Source: CAVWGP01 sp963754645
GTDB lineage: Bacteria; Pseudomonadota; Alphaproteobacteria; Bin65
Reading direction: 5' to 3'
DNA: 64,000 nucleotides
Assembly: GCA_963754645.1 (NCBI GenBank)
Contig: CAVWGP010000011.1
Span: forward strand, 1,054,001-1,118,000
This document shows positions 9,025 through 17,889 of this stretch, one piece after another. The notes under the pieces were generated by a model. The model was not told the origin of the DNA. It was given only the letters and a program-made list of their open reading frames with translations, and made no database searches. Within the stretch, counting starts at the first letter, position 1; every line of letters starts with the position of its first letter. The translations under genes were made by a program, and so were the position numbers.

Positions 9025-10314
9025 ATGAGCCTCGCCTTCCTTTCGCTGGTCGCCGTTTTCTTTTTGACGGCCGCGATCGGCCTGCCGGTCGCTTTCGGCA
9101 TGATCGCCGGCGGCATCGCCTATCTGCTGGCCGGCGGCCACGATCTCGGCCTCGCTGCCGAGCAGACGATGAACAGCATGCTGAACAATTATGTCCTGCT
9201 CGCGGTGCCGATGTTCATTCTGGCCGCCAACGTGATGAACGCGAGCACGATTAGCGACCGGATTTTTTCGTTCTGCCATCTGCTCGTCGGCCGCATGCGC
9301 GGCGGCCTCGCGCAAGTCGACATTTTGGTCAGCGTCATTTTCGCCAGCATGAGCGGCAGCGCCATCGCCGACGCCGCCGGACCGGGCCTGATGACGATCC
9401 GCGCGATGGAAAAGGCCGGCTACCCGCGCGGCTTCGCCGCCGCGGTCGTCGCCGCTTCGGCGACGGTGGGGCCGATCATTCCGCCGTCGATCCCGATGGT
9501 GCTTTATGCGCTGATCTCGGGCGCCTCGGTCGGCGCGCTGTTTCTCGGCGGCGTCATTCCCGGCTTGCTGATGGCGGCTTCGATGACGATCGTCGCCTAC
9601 TTCACGGCGCGGCGGCGCAAGTTTCCCATCGATGCGGCGGTCCCGCTCGGCGAATGGCCCGGCATCATCTTCCGGGCGCTGCTGCCCCTGTCGCTGCCCG
9701 TGGTCCTGCTCGGCGGCATCTATTCCGGAGTCTTCACGCCCACCGAGGCGGCGGCGATCGGCGCCGCCTATGCCATGCTGATCGCCGCCTTCATCTACCG
9801 CGCGATCGGGCCGCGCACGCTTTACGCCGTGTTCCTCGAATCGTTGCGTTCGAGCGCCGTGGTCACGCTCATCATCGCCGGCGCATTCCTGATTTCCTAT
9901 GCCTTCACCGCCGAGCAGATTCCGATGCGGATCGCGGCGCTGATCGACGGCTTCAAGCTGTCGCAATTGCAATTCCTGCTGCTGATCAACGTGATGTTTC
10001 TCATCCTCGGCTGTTTCCTCGACACGTCGGTCATGCTGCTCGTCATCGTGCCGCTGCTGCTGCCGGCGGCCAAGCTGCTGGGCGTCGATTTCGTGCATTT
10101 CGGCGTCGTCGCGATCGTCAATATGATGATCGGCCTGATCACGCCGCCCTATGGCGTGCTGCTGTTCGTGCTCAACGGCATCACGGGAATTCCGCTGCGC
10201 GAGATCATCGCCGAGAGCTGGTGGTTCCTCCTCGGCTTGGCCGGGGTCTTGCTGCTGATGACGCTGTGGCCCGCCACCGTGCTGTGGCTGCCGCATTATT
10301 TCGGTTACAAATAA
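9025..10314 (+). CDS. dctM: TRAP transporter large permease (DctM)
   Basis: A 429-residue polytopic membrane protein of the DctM family. The conserved core reads AAVVAASATVGPIIPPSIPM near residue 150, and a second conserved stretch (VNMMIGLITPPYGVLLFV) lies near residue 370. It is the translocating subunit of the second TRAP transporter, energised by an ion gradient. ATG 9025 follows the DctQ stop by 9 bp. The frame is intact, unlike the dctP of the same operon. Confidence 0.93.
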   Translation: MSLAFLSLVAVFFLTAAIGLPVAFGMIAGGIAYLLAGGHDLGLAAEQTMNSMLNNYVLLAVPMFILAANVMNASTISDRIFSFCHLLVGRMRGGLAQVDILVSVIFASMSGSAIADAAGPGLMTIRAMEKAGYPRGFAAAVVAASATVGPIIPPSIPMVLYALISGASVGALFLGGVIPGLLMAASMTIVAYFTARRRKFPIDAAVPLGEWPGIIFRALLPLSLPVVLLGGIYSGVFTPTEAAAIGAAYAMLIAAFIYRAIGPRTLYAVFLESLRSSAVVTLIIAGAFLISYAFTAEQIPMRIAALIDGFKLSQLQFLLLINVMFLILGCFLDTSVMLLVIVPLLLPAAKLLGVDFVHFGVVAIVNMMIGLITPPYGVLLFVLNGITGIPLREIIAESWWFLLGLAGVLLLMTLWPATVLWLPHYFGYK

Positions 10315-10326
10315 ACGGCGCGCGCG

Positions 10327-11262
10327 ATGGAGCCGCAAAGCGATCCGTGTCCCGTCGCCATGCGCGGCATTGTGCCGAGCCTCAACACGCCGTTCGATCG
10401 CGACGGCGCGATCGACGAAGCCGCGGTTGCGCGCCTGGTCGAAGCCTCGATCGGCGCGGGCGTCGCGGGCTTGCTCGCTCTCGCCGTGGCGGGCGAGCAG
10501 GGCAGCTTGAGCCGCGCCGAGAAAGAGCGCATCGCGCGCAAAACCGTCGCCGCCGCCGCGCGCCGCGTGCCCGTCATCGTCAGCGTGACATCGCCCGATC
10601 CCGCGGAGAGCGCCGCGCTCGCGAAACTGGCCCGCGCCGCCGGCGCCGACGGCATCTGCTGCCAAGCGCCCGCCGGCCTCGGCGACGCCGGATTGCGCGA
10701 CGCCTTCGCGCGCATCGCCGATGCCGGGCCGGATTTGCTGATGATCCAGGATCTCGATTGGGGCGGCCCCGGCCTCGCGCTCGACACGATCGTGCGGCTG
10801 TTCGAAACGATTCCGCAATTCCAATGCCTCAAGGTCGAAACCGTTCCGGCCGGTTCGAAATATTCGCGCGTTATCGCCGCGACCGCCGGGCGCCTGCACG
10901 TCAGCGGCGGCTGGGCGGTGACGCAAATGCCCGAAGCGCTGGCGCGCGGCGTGCACGCCTTCATGCCGACCGCGCTCGACCCGGTCTATGTCGCGATTTA
11001 CCGGGCGCACCGCGCCGGCCGGGCCGATGCCGCGCGCGCCTTGTTCGAGCGCCTGCTGCCGGTCCTCGCTTTCACCAATCAGCACATCGATGTCAGCATC
11101 CGATTCTTGAAGCGGCTGCGCTTCGTCGAGGGCATTTTCGCCAGCGAGCATTGCCGGCCGCCGGTCCCGCCGCTCGACGAGATTCAAAGCGCCGAAACCG
11201 ACCGCCTGATCGCGCGGGCGCTCGCGTTGCAGGGCGAGGTTGCGGGCGCGGCAAATCTCTAG
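10327..11262 (+). CDS. DapA-family protein lacking the catalytic Tyr motif
   Basis: A 311-residue (beta/alpha)8 protein of the dihydrodipicolinate synthase superfamily and the last gene of the plus-strand TRAP operon. The Schiff-base Lys seems retained (CLKVETVPAG, about residue 178). The usual GTTGE signature is replaced by AVAGEQG, and the segment that should carry the Tyr of the Y-x-x-P motif reads LMIQDLDWGGPG, with no Tyr. It therefore diverges from the canonical proton relay and from the homologue at 6427-7326. It may be a specialised lyase or a non-lysine-synthesis paralogue; substrate unknown. Confidence 0.75.
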   Translation: MEPQSDPCPVAMRGIVPSLNTPFDRDGAIDEAAVARLVEASIGAGVAGLLALAVAGEQGSLSRAEKERIARKTVAAAARRVPVIVSVTSPDPAESAALAKLARAAGADGICCQAPAGLGDAGLRDAFARIADAGPDLLMIQDLDWGGPGLALDTIVRLFETIPQFQCLKVETVPAGSKYSRVIAATAGRLHVSGGWAVTQMPEALARGVHAFMPTALDPVYVAIYRAHRAGRADAARALFERLLPVLAFTNQHIDVSIRFLKRLRFVEGIFASEHCRPPVPPLDEIQSAETDRLIARALALQGEVAGAANL

Positions 11263-11276
11263 TCGTCATCCCGATC

Positions 11277-11865
11277 CTATCGCCCAACAAACTCCCGCGC
11301 CGCGTCGGCGAGGAACGCATCGACATAGCGCGCGAAGGAGCGGGCGCATTCGAGGCGGTAGGCCGGCGCGTCGTCGGTGCGCAGCAGAACGATCTCGGCC
11401 TTGCCGAGCAGCGTGCGCGTCGCCGTGCCGGTGGGAAAGGCGCGCGCCGAAAGATCGAGCGGGCAGCCGGCGTTGAGCGCATCGGCGGCGCGCGCGCCGG
11501 AAATCTCGAAGCCGGCACTGCGATGGCCGATATCGATCAGCGCATGATTGAAAGCGGGCGAGGGCGGCGGAAACCGCCGCCGCGACATCGCGTTCCTCGG
11601 TCTCGGGCGCCCACAGCAGCCACTCGTCCGGACCGAGCCGCGCCGAAACATTTTCGCCGGCAACCGCGAAGCGGTTGATCGGCAGCCGGAGAGTGAAACC
11701 GGCGGCGAAGAAAACGCGCGCCGTCGCGGCTTCGTCGAGCCGCAGAACGAACCTGCGCTGCGGCGGCAGCACGCGCATCGCGATCGCCGGCGAGCGGATT
11801 TGCGCGCATAGACCGGCCGCGTCGAGCGCGCCGCGCCGCTTCATCGCCGCGCGGCCCTCAGCCAT
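11277..11865 (-). CDS. soxG: Sarcosine oxidase gamma subunit, frameshifted
   Basis: Gamma subunit of heterotetrameric sarcosine oxidase, about 195 residues. The start ATG (11865) overlaps the end of soxA by 8 bp. The first frame reads through LGPDEWLLWAPETE to AALARF; near 11550 an extra T in a T-run shifts the frame, and the protein continues as NHALIDIGHRSAGFEISGAR to the stop at 11277. Both parts match the GcvT-like gamma family (the DISGARA-type motif). As the last gene of soxBDAG it stabilises the complex that oxidises sarcosine to glycine, H2O2 and methylene-THF. Confidence 0.8.
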
Positions 11866-14850
11866 GGATGCGTTTCCCGCTCGGATCGAAGAACACCGGT
11901 GCCGCTACGGTCACGGCGGTGAAGCCTTTGGCCGTGGTCGCGGCCAGGCGCTGGCCGATGCGGGCGCGGCCGCCCGAAATCGCGGCAAGCGCGATCGAGC
12001 GGTTGCAATTGGCGCTCCAATAGGACGAGGTGACGTGCCCGAGGATCGTCATCGGCGGCGCTTGTTGCGGATCGGCGACGATCTGCGCGCCCTCGTCGAG
12101 CACTTCGTTGGCGCTCGACGTCAGCAGGCCGACCAGCTGCTTGCGCTCCGGCGCCACGAGATCGGGCCGCTGCAGCGAGCGCTTGCCGACGAAATCGGGC
12201 TTCGATTTGCCGACCAGGCCGCCGAGGCCGACATCGTCCGGCGTCATCGTGCCGTCGGTTTCCTGGCCGACGATGATGTAGCCCTTCTCGGCGCGCAGCA
12301 CGTGCATGGCCTCGGTGCCGTAAGGCACGATATCGAAACGGCGCCCGCGCCTCGATGCACGGCTTCCCAGGCCGCGCGGCCGTAGTCCGCCGGCACGTTG
12401 ATCTCGTAGCCGAGCTCGCCGGTGAAGGAAACGCGGAACAGGCGGCACGGCACGCCGCCAAAGCGGCCGGCGCGCACCGCCATGTGCGGGAACGCCGCGT
12501 CGGCGAGATCGATGTCCTCGACCAGCGGCGCGAGCACCTCGCGCGCGCTGCGGGCCTTGCACGGCGACGACCGCCCATTGCTCGGTGATCGAGGCCAAAT
12601 AGACTTTGAGATGCGGCCATTCGGTCTGCAGGTAGTCTTCCATGTGCGCGAGCACGCGCGCGGCCCCGCCGGTCGTCGTCGTGACGTGAAAGCGGTCGGG
12701 CGCGAGCCGCGCCACGACGCCGTCGTCGAAGATGTAGCCGTCTTCCTTGAGCATCAGGCCGTAGCGGCAGCGGCCCGGCGCCAGATTGCTCCAGGCGTTC
12801 GTGTAGATGCGGTTCAGGAATTCGGCGGCGTCGGGCCCGGCGACTTCGATCTTGCCGAGCGTGGAGGCATCGAACAGGCCGACGCCGCCGCGCACCGCCT
12901 TGCATTCGCGCGCGACGGCGCGCGTGCATGTCCTTGCCGGCGCGGAAAATACCAGGCGCGCTTCCATTGGCCGACATCTTCGAAGACGGCGCCGTTGGCT
13001 TCCGCCCAATCGTGCATCGGCGTGGTGCGCACCGGATCGAACAGCGCATCGCGATTGGCGCCGGCCAGCGCGCCGAAGGTGACGGGCGTGTAGGGCGGGC
13101 GGAACGTCGTCGTGCCGATCGCGTGCGCCGGCTGGCCAAGGGCGCCGGCCACGAGATCGAGCGCGTTCATGCTCGACGTCTTGCCTTGGTCCGTCGCCAT
13201 GCCCGCGGTCGTGTAGCGCTTCACGTGCTCGATCGAGTCGAAACCTTCGCGCACCGCGAGGGCGATGTCCTTGGCGGTCACGTCGTTCTGGAAATCGACG
13301 AAGCGCCTTGCCCTTGCCGGAAGCTGGCGGCGGCGCGCGGCGGCTTGGCGAGGGTGAAAGTCGGCGTTGCCGCGAACGAGTCTCGTGCCGGGTATTCCGG
13401 CGGCGGCGGCGCCGGCGACATGGCCTTGCGCCAGGCATTCGGCGAGGCCGAAGGCGCCGTCGCAGGCGCCGGCGTTGCGCACCGCTTGTTGGGCGAGGCC
13501 GGGCACGAACGCGTCGCGCGCCGCGTCGAAGGCGAGCTTGCCGCGCGATTGCGAGAACAGATGCACCGCCGGCGTCCAGCCGCCCGACATGCCGACGCAG
13601 TCGCAGGCGAGATCGACGCCGCGGCCGAGCCTGCCGAATTCGTCGATCGGCGCGACGATGAGGCCGGTGCACGCGCTTGCGGCCGCGCGCCGCGATGACG
13701 GTATGGCCCGTTCGCACGTCGATGCCCTTGGCGCGAACGGCGGCGAGCTCGGCGCCGCATTCGCTCTCGAAGCGCTCGTCGACCAGCGTCACGGCAAGCC
13801 CGGCGGCGGCGAGATCGAGCGCGGCGCGTATAGGCCGAGGCGCCGCGCGTCGCGATCACGATGCGCCGGCCCGGCGCCACGGCATAGCGGTTGACATAGG
13901 TGCGCAGGCTCTCGGCCAGCATGATGCCGGGCCGGTCGTTGTTGGCGAACACCAGCGGCCGCTCATGCGCGCCGGTGGCGAGCACGACCTGCGCCGCGCG
14001 GACCTGCCACAGCCGCTCGCGCGGCAAGCCCGGCGGCGGCTGGCGCAGATGATCGGTGACGCGCTCGGCGAGCGCCAGGTGGTTGTGATTGTAGTAGCCG
14101 AACGCCGTCGTGCGCGGCAGCAGCGTGACGTTGCTCGCGGCTACGCAGCGATATCGAGCGCCTCGGCGAGCCAGCGCCGCGCCGGAACTGCCGTCGATCT
14201 CGGCGGCGATTTCGTGCAGCAAGCGTTCCGCCGAACTCGCCTGCTCGTCGACGAGCATCACGCGCGCGTCGCGAATGTCCGACGCGGCGAGCGCGGCCGC
14301 GAGGCCGGCCGGTCCGGCGCCGACAACAAGCACGTCGCAATGCGCGTGGCGGTGCGGATAGCGCTCGGGATCGGGCGCCGCCGGCGCGCGGCCGAGGCCC
14401 GCCATGCGCGCGGATCGCCGGCTCGTAGAGCCGCTTCCACAGCGCGCGCGGCCACATGAACGTCTTGTAGTAGAAGCCGGCGGCGAACAGCGGCGACAGC
14501 CGGTCGTTGAGCGCGCCGAGGTCGAAGGCGAGCGACGGCCAGTGGTTCTGCGTCGCGACGGCGAGATCGTGAAACGCCTCGATGGTCGTCGCGCGGTTGT
14601 TCGGCTCCTGGCGCCCGCCGCCGCGATCGACCGCGAGCAGCGCGTTCGGCTCCTCGGCGCCATGCGCAACGATGCCGCGCGGCCGGTGATATTTGAACGA
14701 GCGCCCGGCGAGATGGATGCCGTTCGCCAGCAGCGCCGAGGCCGCCGTATCGCCTTCGAACGCCGACACCGGCTTGCCGTTGAAACGAAATTCGATCGGC
14801 CGGGCGCGGTCGATGCGGCCGCCGGCGGCGAGGCGGAACGAGGGGATCAT
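11858..14850 (-). CDS. soxA: Sarcosine oxidase alpha subunit, multiply frameshifted
   Basis: Large (~1000 residue) alpha subunit. The order is normal: N-terminal 2Fe-2S-like domain (RFNGKPVSAFEGDTAASALL), an NAD-binding FAD/NAD domain (CDVLVVGAGPAGLAAALAAS), and a C-terminal GcvT-like aminomethyltransferase domain that binds THF (VGLFDASTLGKIEVAGPDAA ... FTGELGYEINVPADYG). Start ATG 14850 overlaps the soxD stop. The frame shifts at roughly 14409, 14175/14145, 13831, 13668, the 13300-13395 region, 12945, 12922, 12555 and 12335-12345. Almost all are +1, and conserved protein resumes immediately each time. No large deletion is seen, so total length is still right for the family. Confidence 0.82.
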
Positions 14851-15119
14851 CCCGGCCGCGTCTCGCCGGCGCGATAGGTGGCGACGATCCGGTCGCTCAC
14901 GGTGTCGCGCAGCGCGTTGAACCAGCGCTGGCAGCCATGCGCGTGATTCCAGCGCTCGGCATGCACGCCCTTGGCATTCGCGCGGTAGAACAGGAATTCG
15001 GCCCAGGCCGCATCGTCGAGCGCGGCCGGATCGGCCGGGCGCGCGATATGCGCTTCGCCGCCGCAGCGGAATTCGATCTCGGGGCGCGGCCCGCAATGGG
15101 GGCAGTCGATCAGCAGCAT
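14847..15119 (-). CDS. soxD: Sarcosine oxidase delta subunit
   Basis: A 90-residue intact protein with the delta-subunit zinc-ribbon start MLLIDCPHCGPR and the conserved AWAEFLFYRANAKGVHAERW and HGCQRWFNALRDT segments. Cys pairs bind structural zinc in the family. It begins 8 bp after soxB and overlaps soxA by 4 bp (ATGA). It is the only member of this operon without a frameshift, partly because it is short. Confidence 0.93.
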   Translation of the reverse strand: MLLIDCPHCGPRPEIEFRCGGEAHIARPADPAALDDAAWAEFLFYRANAKGVHAERWNHAHGCQRWFNALRDTVSDRIVATYRAGETRPG

Positions 15120-15126
15120 GGCGCGC

Positions 15127-16379
15127 TCAATGGGCCACGGCCGCGGCGGCCGCCTCGTCGATCAGCCGGCCGGTGCGGAAGCGATCGAGCGTGAAGGGTG
15201 CCGCGATCGGATGCGGCTCGCCGGTGGCGACCGTGGCGGCGAAGACATGGCCCGAGCCCGGCGTCGCCTTGAACCCGCCGGTGCCCCAACCGCAATTGAC
15301 GAACAGGCCCGGTATCGGCGTCTTGCCGATGATGGGCGAGCGATCCGCCGTGCAATCGACGATGCCGCCCCAGTTGCGCAGCATGCGCAAGCGGCGGAAT
15401 TGCGGGAACAATTCGCAGATCGCATCGAGCGTGTGGGTGGTGACGTGCAGGCCGCCCTGCTGGCTGTAGGACACGTATTGATCGGTGCCGGCGCCGATCA
15501 CGAGCTCGCCCTTGTCCGATTGACTGATATAGGCGTGGATCGTGTTCGACATGACGACGCAGGGAAACACCGGCTTGACCGGTTCCGAGACCAGCGCCTG
15601 CAGCGGAAAACTTTCCAGCGGCATGCGCAGCCCGGCGCGCGCCATGACGACGCTGGTATGCCCGGCCGCGACGACGCCGATTTTCTTGCGTCGCGATCGC
15701 GCCCCGGCCGGTCTCGACGCCGGACACGGCGCCGCCCGCATCGCGCCGGATCGCCAGCACTTCGCAGTTCTGAATGATGTCGACGCCGAGCGCGTCGGCG
15801 GCGCGGGCATAGCCCCAGGCGACGGCGTCGTGCCGCGCCACGCCGCCGCGCCGCTGCAGCGCGGCGCCGATCACGGGATAGCGGATCGCGGGCGAAATAT
15901 TGAGCGGCGGGCAGAAGGCCTTGGCCTGCGCCGGCGTCAGCCATTCGTTGTCGATGCCGCAAAGGCGGTTGGCATGAGATATGGCGCTTCAGGCTTTGCG
16001 CGTCGTGCACGTTGTGCGCCAGCATCATCACGCCGCGCGGCGAATACATGACGTTGTAGTTGAGCTCGCGGCACAGCCCTTCCCACAGCTTGAGCGCGTG
16101 CTCGTAGATCGCGGCGCTTTCCTCGTAGAGATAGTTCGAGCGGATGATCGTCGTGTTGCGCCCGGTATTGCCGCCGCCGATCCAGCCCTTTTCGAGCACG
16201 GCGATGTTCCGCATGCCGTGCTCTTTTGCCAGGTAATAGGCGGTGGCGAGGCCGTGGCCGCCGCCGCCGACGATGACGGCGTCGTAGGCCGGCTTGGGTT
16301 CCGGCGCGCGCCATTGCCGCGGCCAGTGGGCGTGGCCCGAAAGCGCGTTGCGCGCGAGGGAGAAAAGCGAGAATTTCAT
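15127..16379 (-). CDS. soxB: Sarcosine oxidase beta subunit, frameshifted twice
   Basis: First gene of the soxBDAG operon, about 417 residues. It carries the flavin-binding subunit that oxidises sarcosine. The Rossmann motif DAVIVGGGGHGLATAYYLA lies near residues 33-51, followed by GWIGGGNTGRNTTIIRSNYL, typical of the beta subunit. Extra single bases near 15977 (after SLKRHI) and near 15688 (after GRGAIAT) shift the frame; correction joins HANRLCGIDNEWLTPAQAKA and KKIGVVAAGHTSVVMARAGL. The C-terminus (FVNCGWGTGGFKATPGSG) is intact. Formaldehyde or methylene-THF is the one-carbon product. Confidence 0.85.
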
Positions 16380-16595
16380 TGCGCCGAAGCTTCCCCGATT
16401 TCACCCGGTTTGCAAGCGCGAACCCATTCTTGCCGAAGGCGTCCAAATATTTTTGATGGACACCTTCGCCGATTTGGACATCTTCGACGGATTATGGGAA
16501 CTATCGCCTCGAGGCCAGGTTCCAGCCATTGTCGCCAAAAATGCGCCAAATTTTGGGTTGGGCGCGCATTGTGCCAACCGCACTATATAATCATC
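16380..16595. other. Upstream region of soxBDAG with an inverted repeat
   Basis: A 216-bp gene-free stretch between soxB and the following palindromic repeat; with the repeat and leader, the divergent intergenic region is 378 bp. It holds an inverted repeat at about 16433-16471 (CGAAGGCGTCC ... GGACACCTTCG) followed by a further GGACATCTTCG. This resembles the cores of the tandem repeats at 42675-43015 (CGAAGATG...CATCTTCG). It could be an operator for soxB or another dispersed repeat copy. No coding sequence is supported. Confidence 0.5.
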
Positions 16596-16736
16596 GTCAT
16601 CCCGAGCGTAGTCTGCGCGAAGCGCAGACGAAGTCGAGGGACCTCGGCTGGATAAGCGTCGCGCCGTGACGCGAGATGTCTCTCGTCCGCCCGAGGTCCC
16701 TCCACTTCGCGCCTTCGGCGCTTCGGTCGGGATGAC
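16596..16736. repeat. Long palindromic repeat, GTCATCCCGA family, copy 1
   Basis: A 141-bp imperfect inverted repeat. It begins GTCATCCCGAGC and ends GGTCGGGATGAC, with inner stems GAGGGACCTCG and CGAGGTCCCTC around a variable centre, plus small hairpins between outer and inner stems. It ends 21 bp before the DUF1638 start codon, so it must form part of that gene's promoter or leader. Four further copies occur at 21822, 30226, 43197 and 63117. Confidence 0.9.
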
Positions 16737-16757
16737 GAACGGGAAAAGACAAGTTGC

Positions 16758-17420
16758 ATGGCGGACCAAGCAGTCAGCGGTGTTGCGCGCAAAGGCGCTT
16801 CCGGCGATGGACGCGCGCCGCTGCTGGTCATCGCCTGCGGCGCCCTGGCGCACGAGATCGTGGCGCTCAAGGAAGCCAATCGATGGCCGCACATGGATGT
16901 GCAATGCCTGCCGGCCGAATTGCACAATCGCCCGGGCGAAATCCCGGGCGCGGTGCGGGACAAGATCCGCGAGCTGCGCGCCGCCTATCGTCATGTCTAC
17001 GTCGCCTATGCCGATTGCGGCACCGGCGGCAAGCTCGACGAGGTGCTCGCCGCCGAGGGCGTCGAACGGCTGCCCGGCGCGCATTGCTACGAGTTCTTCG
17101 CCCGCAGCCCCGACTTCGCCAAGCTGCAGGATGAGGAGATCGGCACCTTCTATCTCACCGACTTCCTCGCCTGGCATTTCGAGCGGCTGGTAATCGAAGG
17201 GCTCGGCATCGATCGCCATCCCGAGCTCAAGCCGGTCTATTTCGGCAATTACAAGCGCCTGGTCTATCTCGCGCAAACCGATCCGCCGCAACGGCTGGCC
17301 GAGGCGCGCGCGGCGGCGGCGCGGCTGGGATTGGCGTTCGTTCACCGCCATACCGGGTATGGCGATCTGGAAAGCGGATTGCGCCTGGCGGCCGGTGCTG
17401 TGCCGCCAGCGGGCGCTTAG
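16758..17420 (+). CDS. DUF1638 domain protein (corrinoid-operon accessory)
   Basis: A 220-residue soluble protein that I recognise as DUF1638, a family of unknown function found beside corrinoid methyltransferase genes. Visible features are an N-terminal beta strand (PLLVIACGALAHEIVAL), the segment VYVAYADCGTGGKLDEVL and a conserved HCYEFFA motif; the Cys residues at these sites could bind a metal. There is no signal peptide or membrane segment. It is the first gene of a tightly packed plus-strand operon with MetV-like, MetF-like, methyltransferase and RamA-like genes, so a role in methyl transfer or corrinoid handling is likely but inferred. Confidence 0.75.
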   Translation: MADQAVSGVARKGASGDGRAPLLVIACGALAHEIVALKEANRWPHMDVQCLPAELHNRPGEIPGAVRDKIRELRAAYRHVYVAYADCGTGGKLDEVLAAEGVERLPGAHCYEFFARSPDFAKLQDEEIGTFYLTDFLAWHFERLVIEGLGIDRHPELKPVYFGNYKRLVYLAQTDPPQRLAEARAAAARLGLAFVHRHTGYGDLESGLRLAAGAVPPAGA

Positions 17421-17424
17421 CGGC

Positions 17425-17889
17425 ATGTATGCGCTGCGCCGCTGGGCAACCCGTCGTGCCCGCAGCATGGACACGGTCTATCGCGGCGTCGAGCGGGCGA
17501 TGATCGCGCTCGATCCGCTGTGGCGCCTGCTCGGCCGGCAAAGATCGGATCGTATCGTCGCCGCCATCGAGCGCGTCGTCAAAGGGCCGCTGTTCGATTG
17601 CCGCATGTGCGGCCGCTGCATTCTCGGTGCCACCGGCATGTCGTGCCCGATGAACTGCCCCAAAAGCCTGCGCAACGGTCCGTGCGGCGGCGTGCGCGCC
17701 GATGGCGGCTGCGAGGTCGAGCCGGCGATGCGTTGCGTCTGGGTCGAGGCCTGGGAAGGCAGCCGGCGCCTGCGCAACGGCGTTGCCGCGATCGCCGAAA
17801 TCCAACCGCCGCTCGATCAGCGCGGCGCCGGTCGTTCTTCGTGGCTGCGCGCCGCGCGCGAAAAGCTGGGTCGCCGCGATGATCTTTGA
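17425..17889 (+). CDS. metV: Methylenetetrahydrofolate reductase C-terminal-like protein (MetV type)
   Basis: A 154-residue protein with a dense cysteine block near residues 53-95: CRMCGRCILG, SCPMNCPKSL, GPCGG, GGCEV and RCVW. This is the MTHFR_C/MetV pattern, which binds zinc or an Fe-S cluster and partners MetF in acetogens. It starts 4 bp after the DUF1638 gene and overlaps the MetF-like gene by 11 bp, strongly implying a MetFV pair. In this context it probably helps oxidise methyl-THF to methylene-THF rather than reduce it. A longer frame upstream (from 17359) overlaps the previous gene and is not used. Confidence 0.78.
   Translation: MYALRRWATRRARSMDTVYRGVERAMIALDPLWRLLGRQRSDRIVAAIERVVKGPLFDCRMCGRCILGATGMSCPMNCPKSLRNGPCGGVRADGGCEVEPAMRCVWVEAWEGSRRLRNGVAAIAEIQPPLDQRGAGRSSWLRAAREKLGRRDDL

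Noticed and set aside
8545..11187. An 880-codon open frame on the minus strand opposite dctQ, dctM and the DapA homologue
   Set aside because: Composition (Asp/Arg/His/Gln-rich, low complexity) and position mirror the sense genes; no start signal or domain.
11277..16379. Programmed ribosomal frameshifting as an explanation for the sox shifts
   Set aside because: Too many sites, different contexts, no shared slippery sequence, and the shifts also hit unrelated genes.
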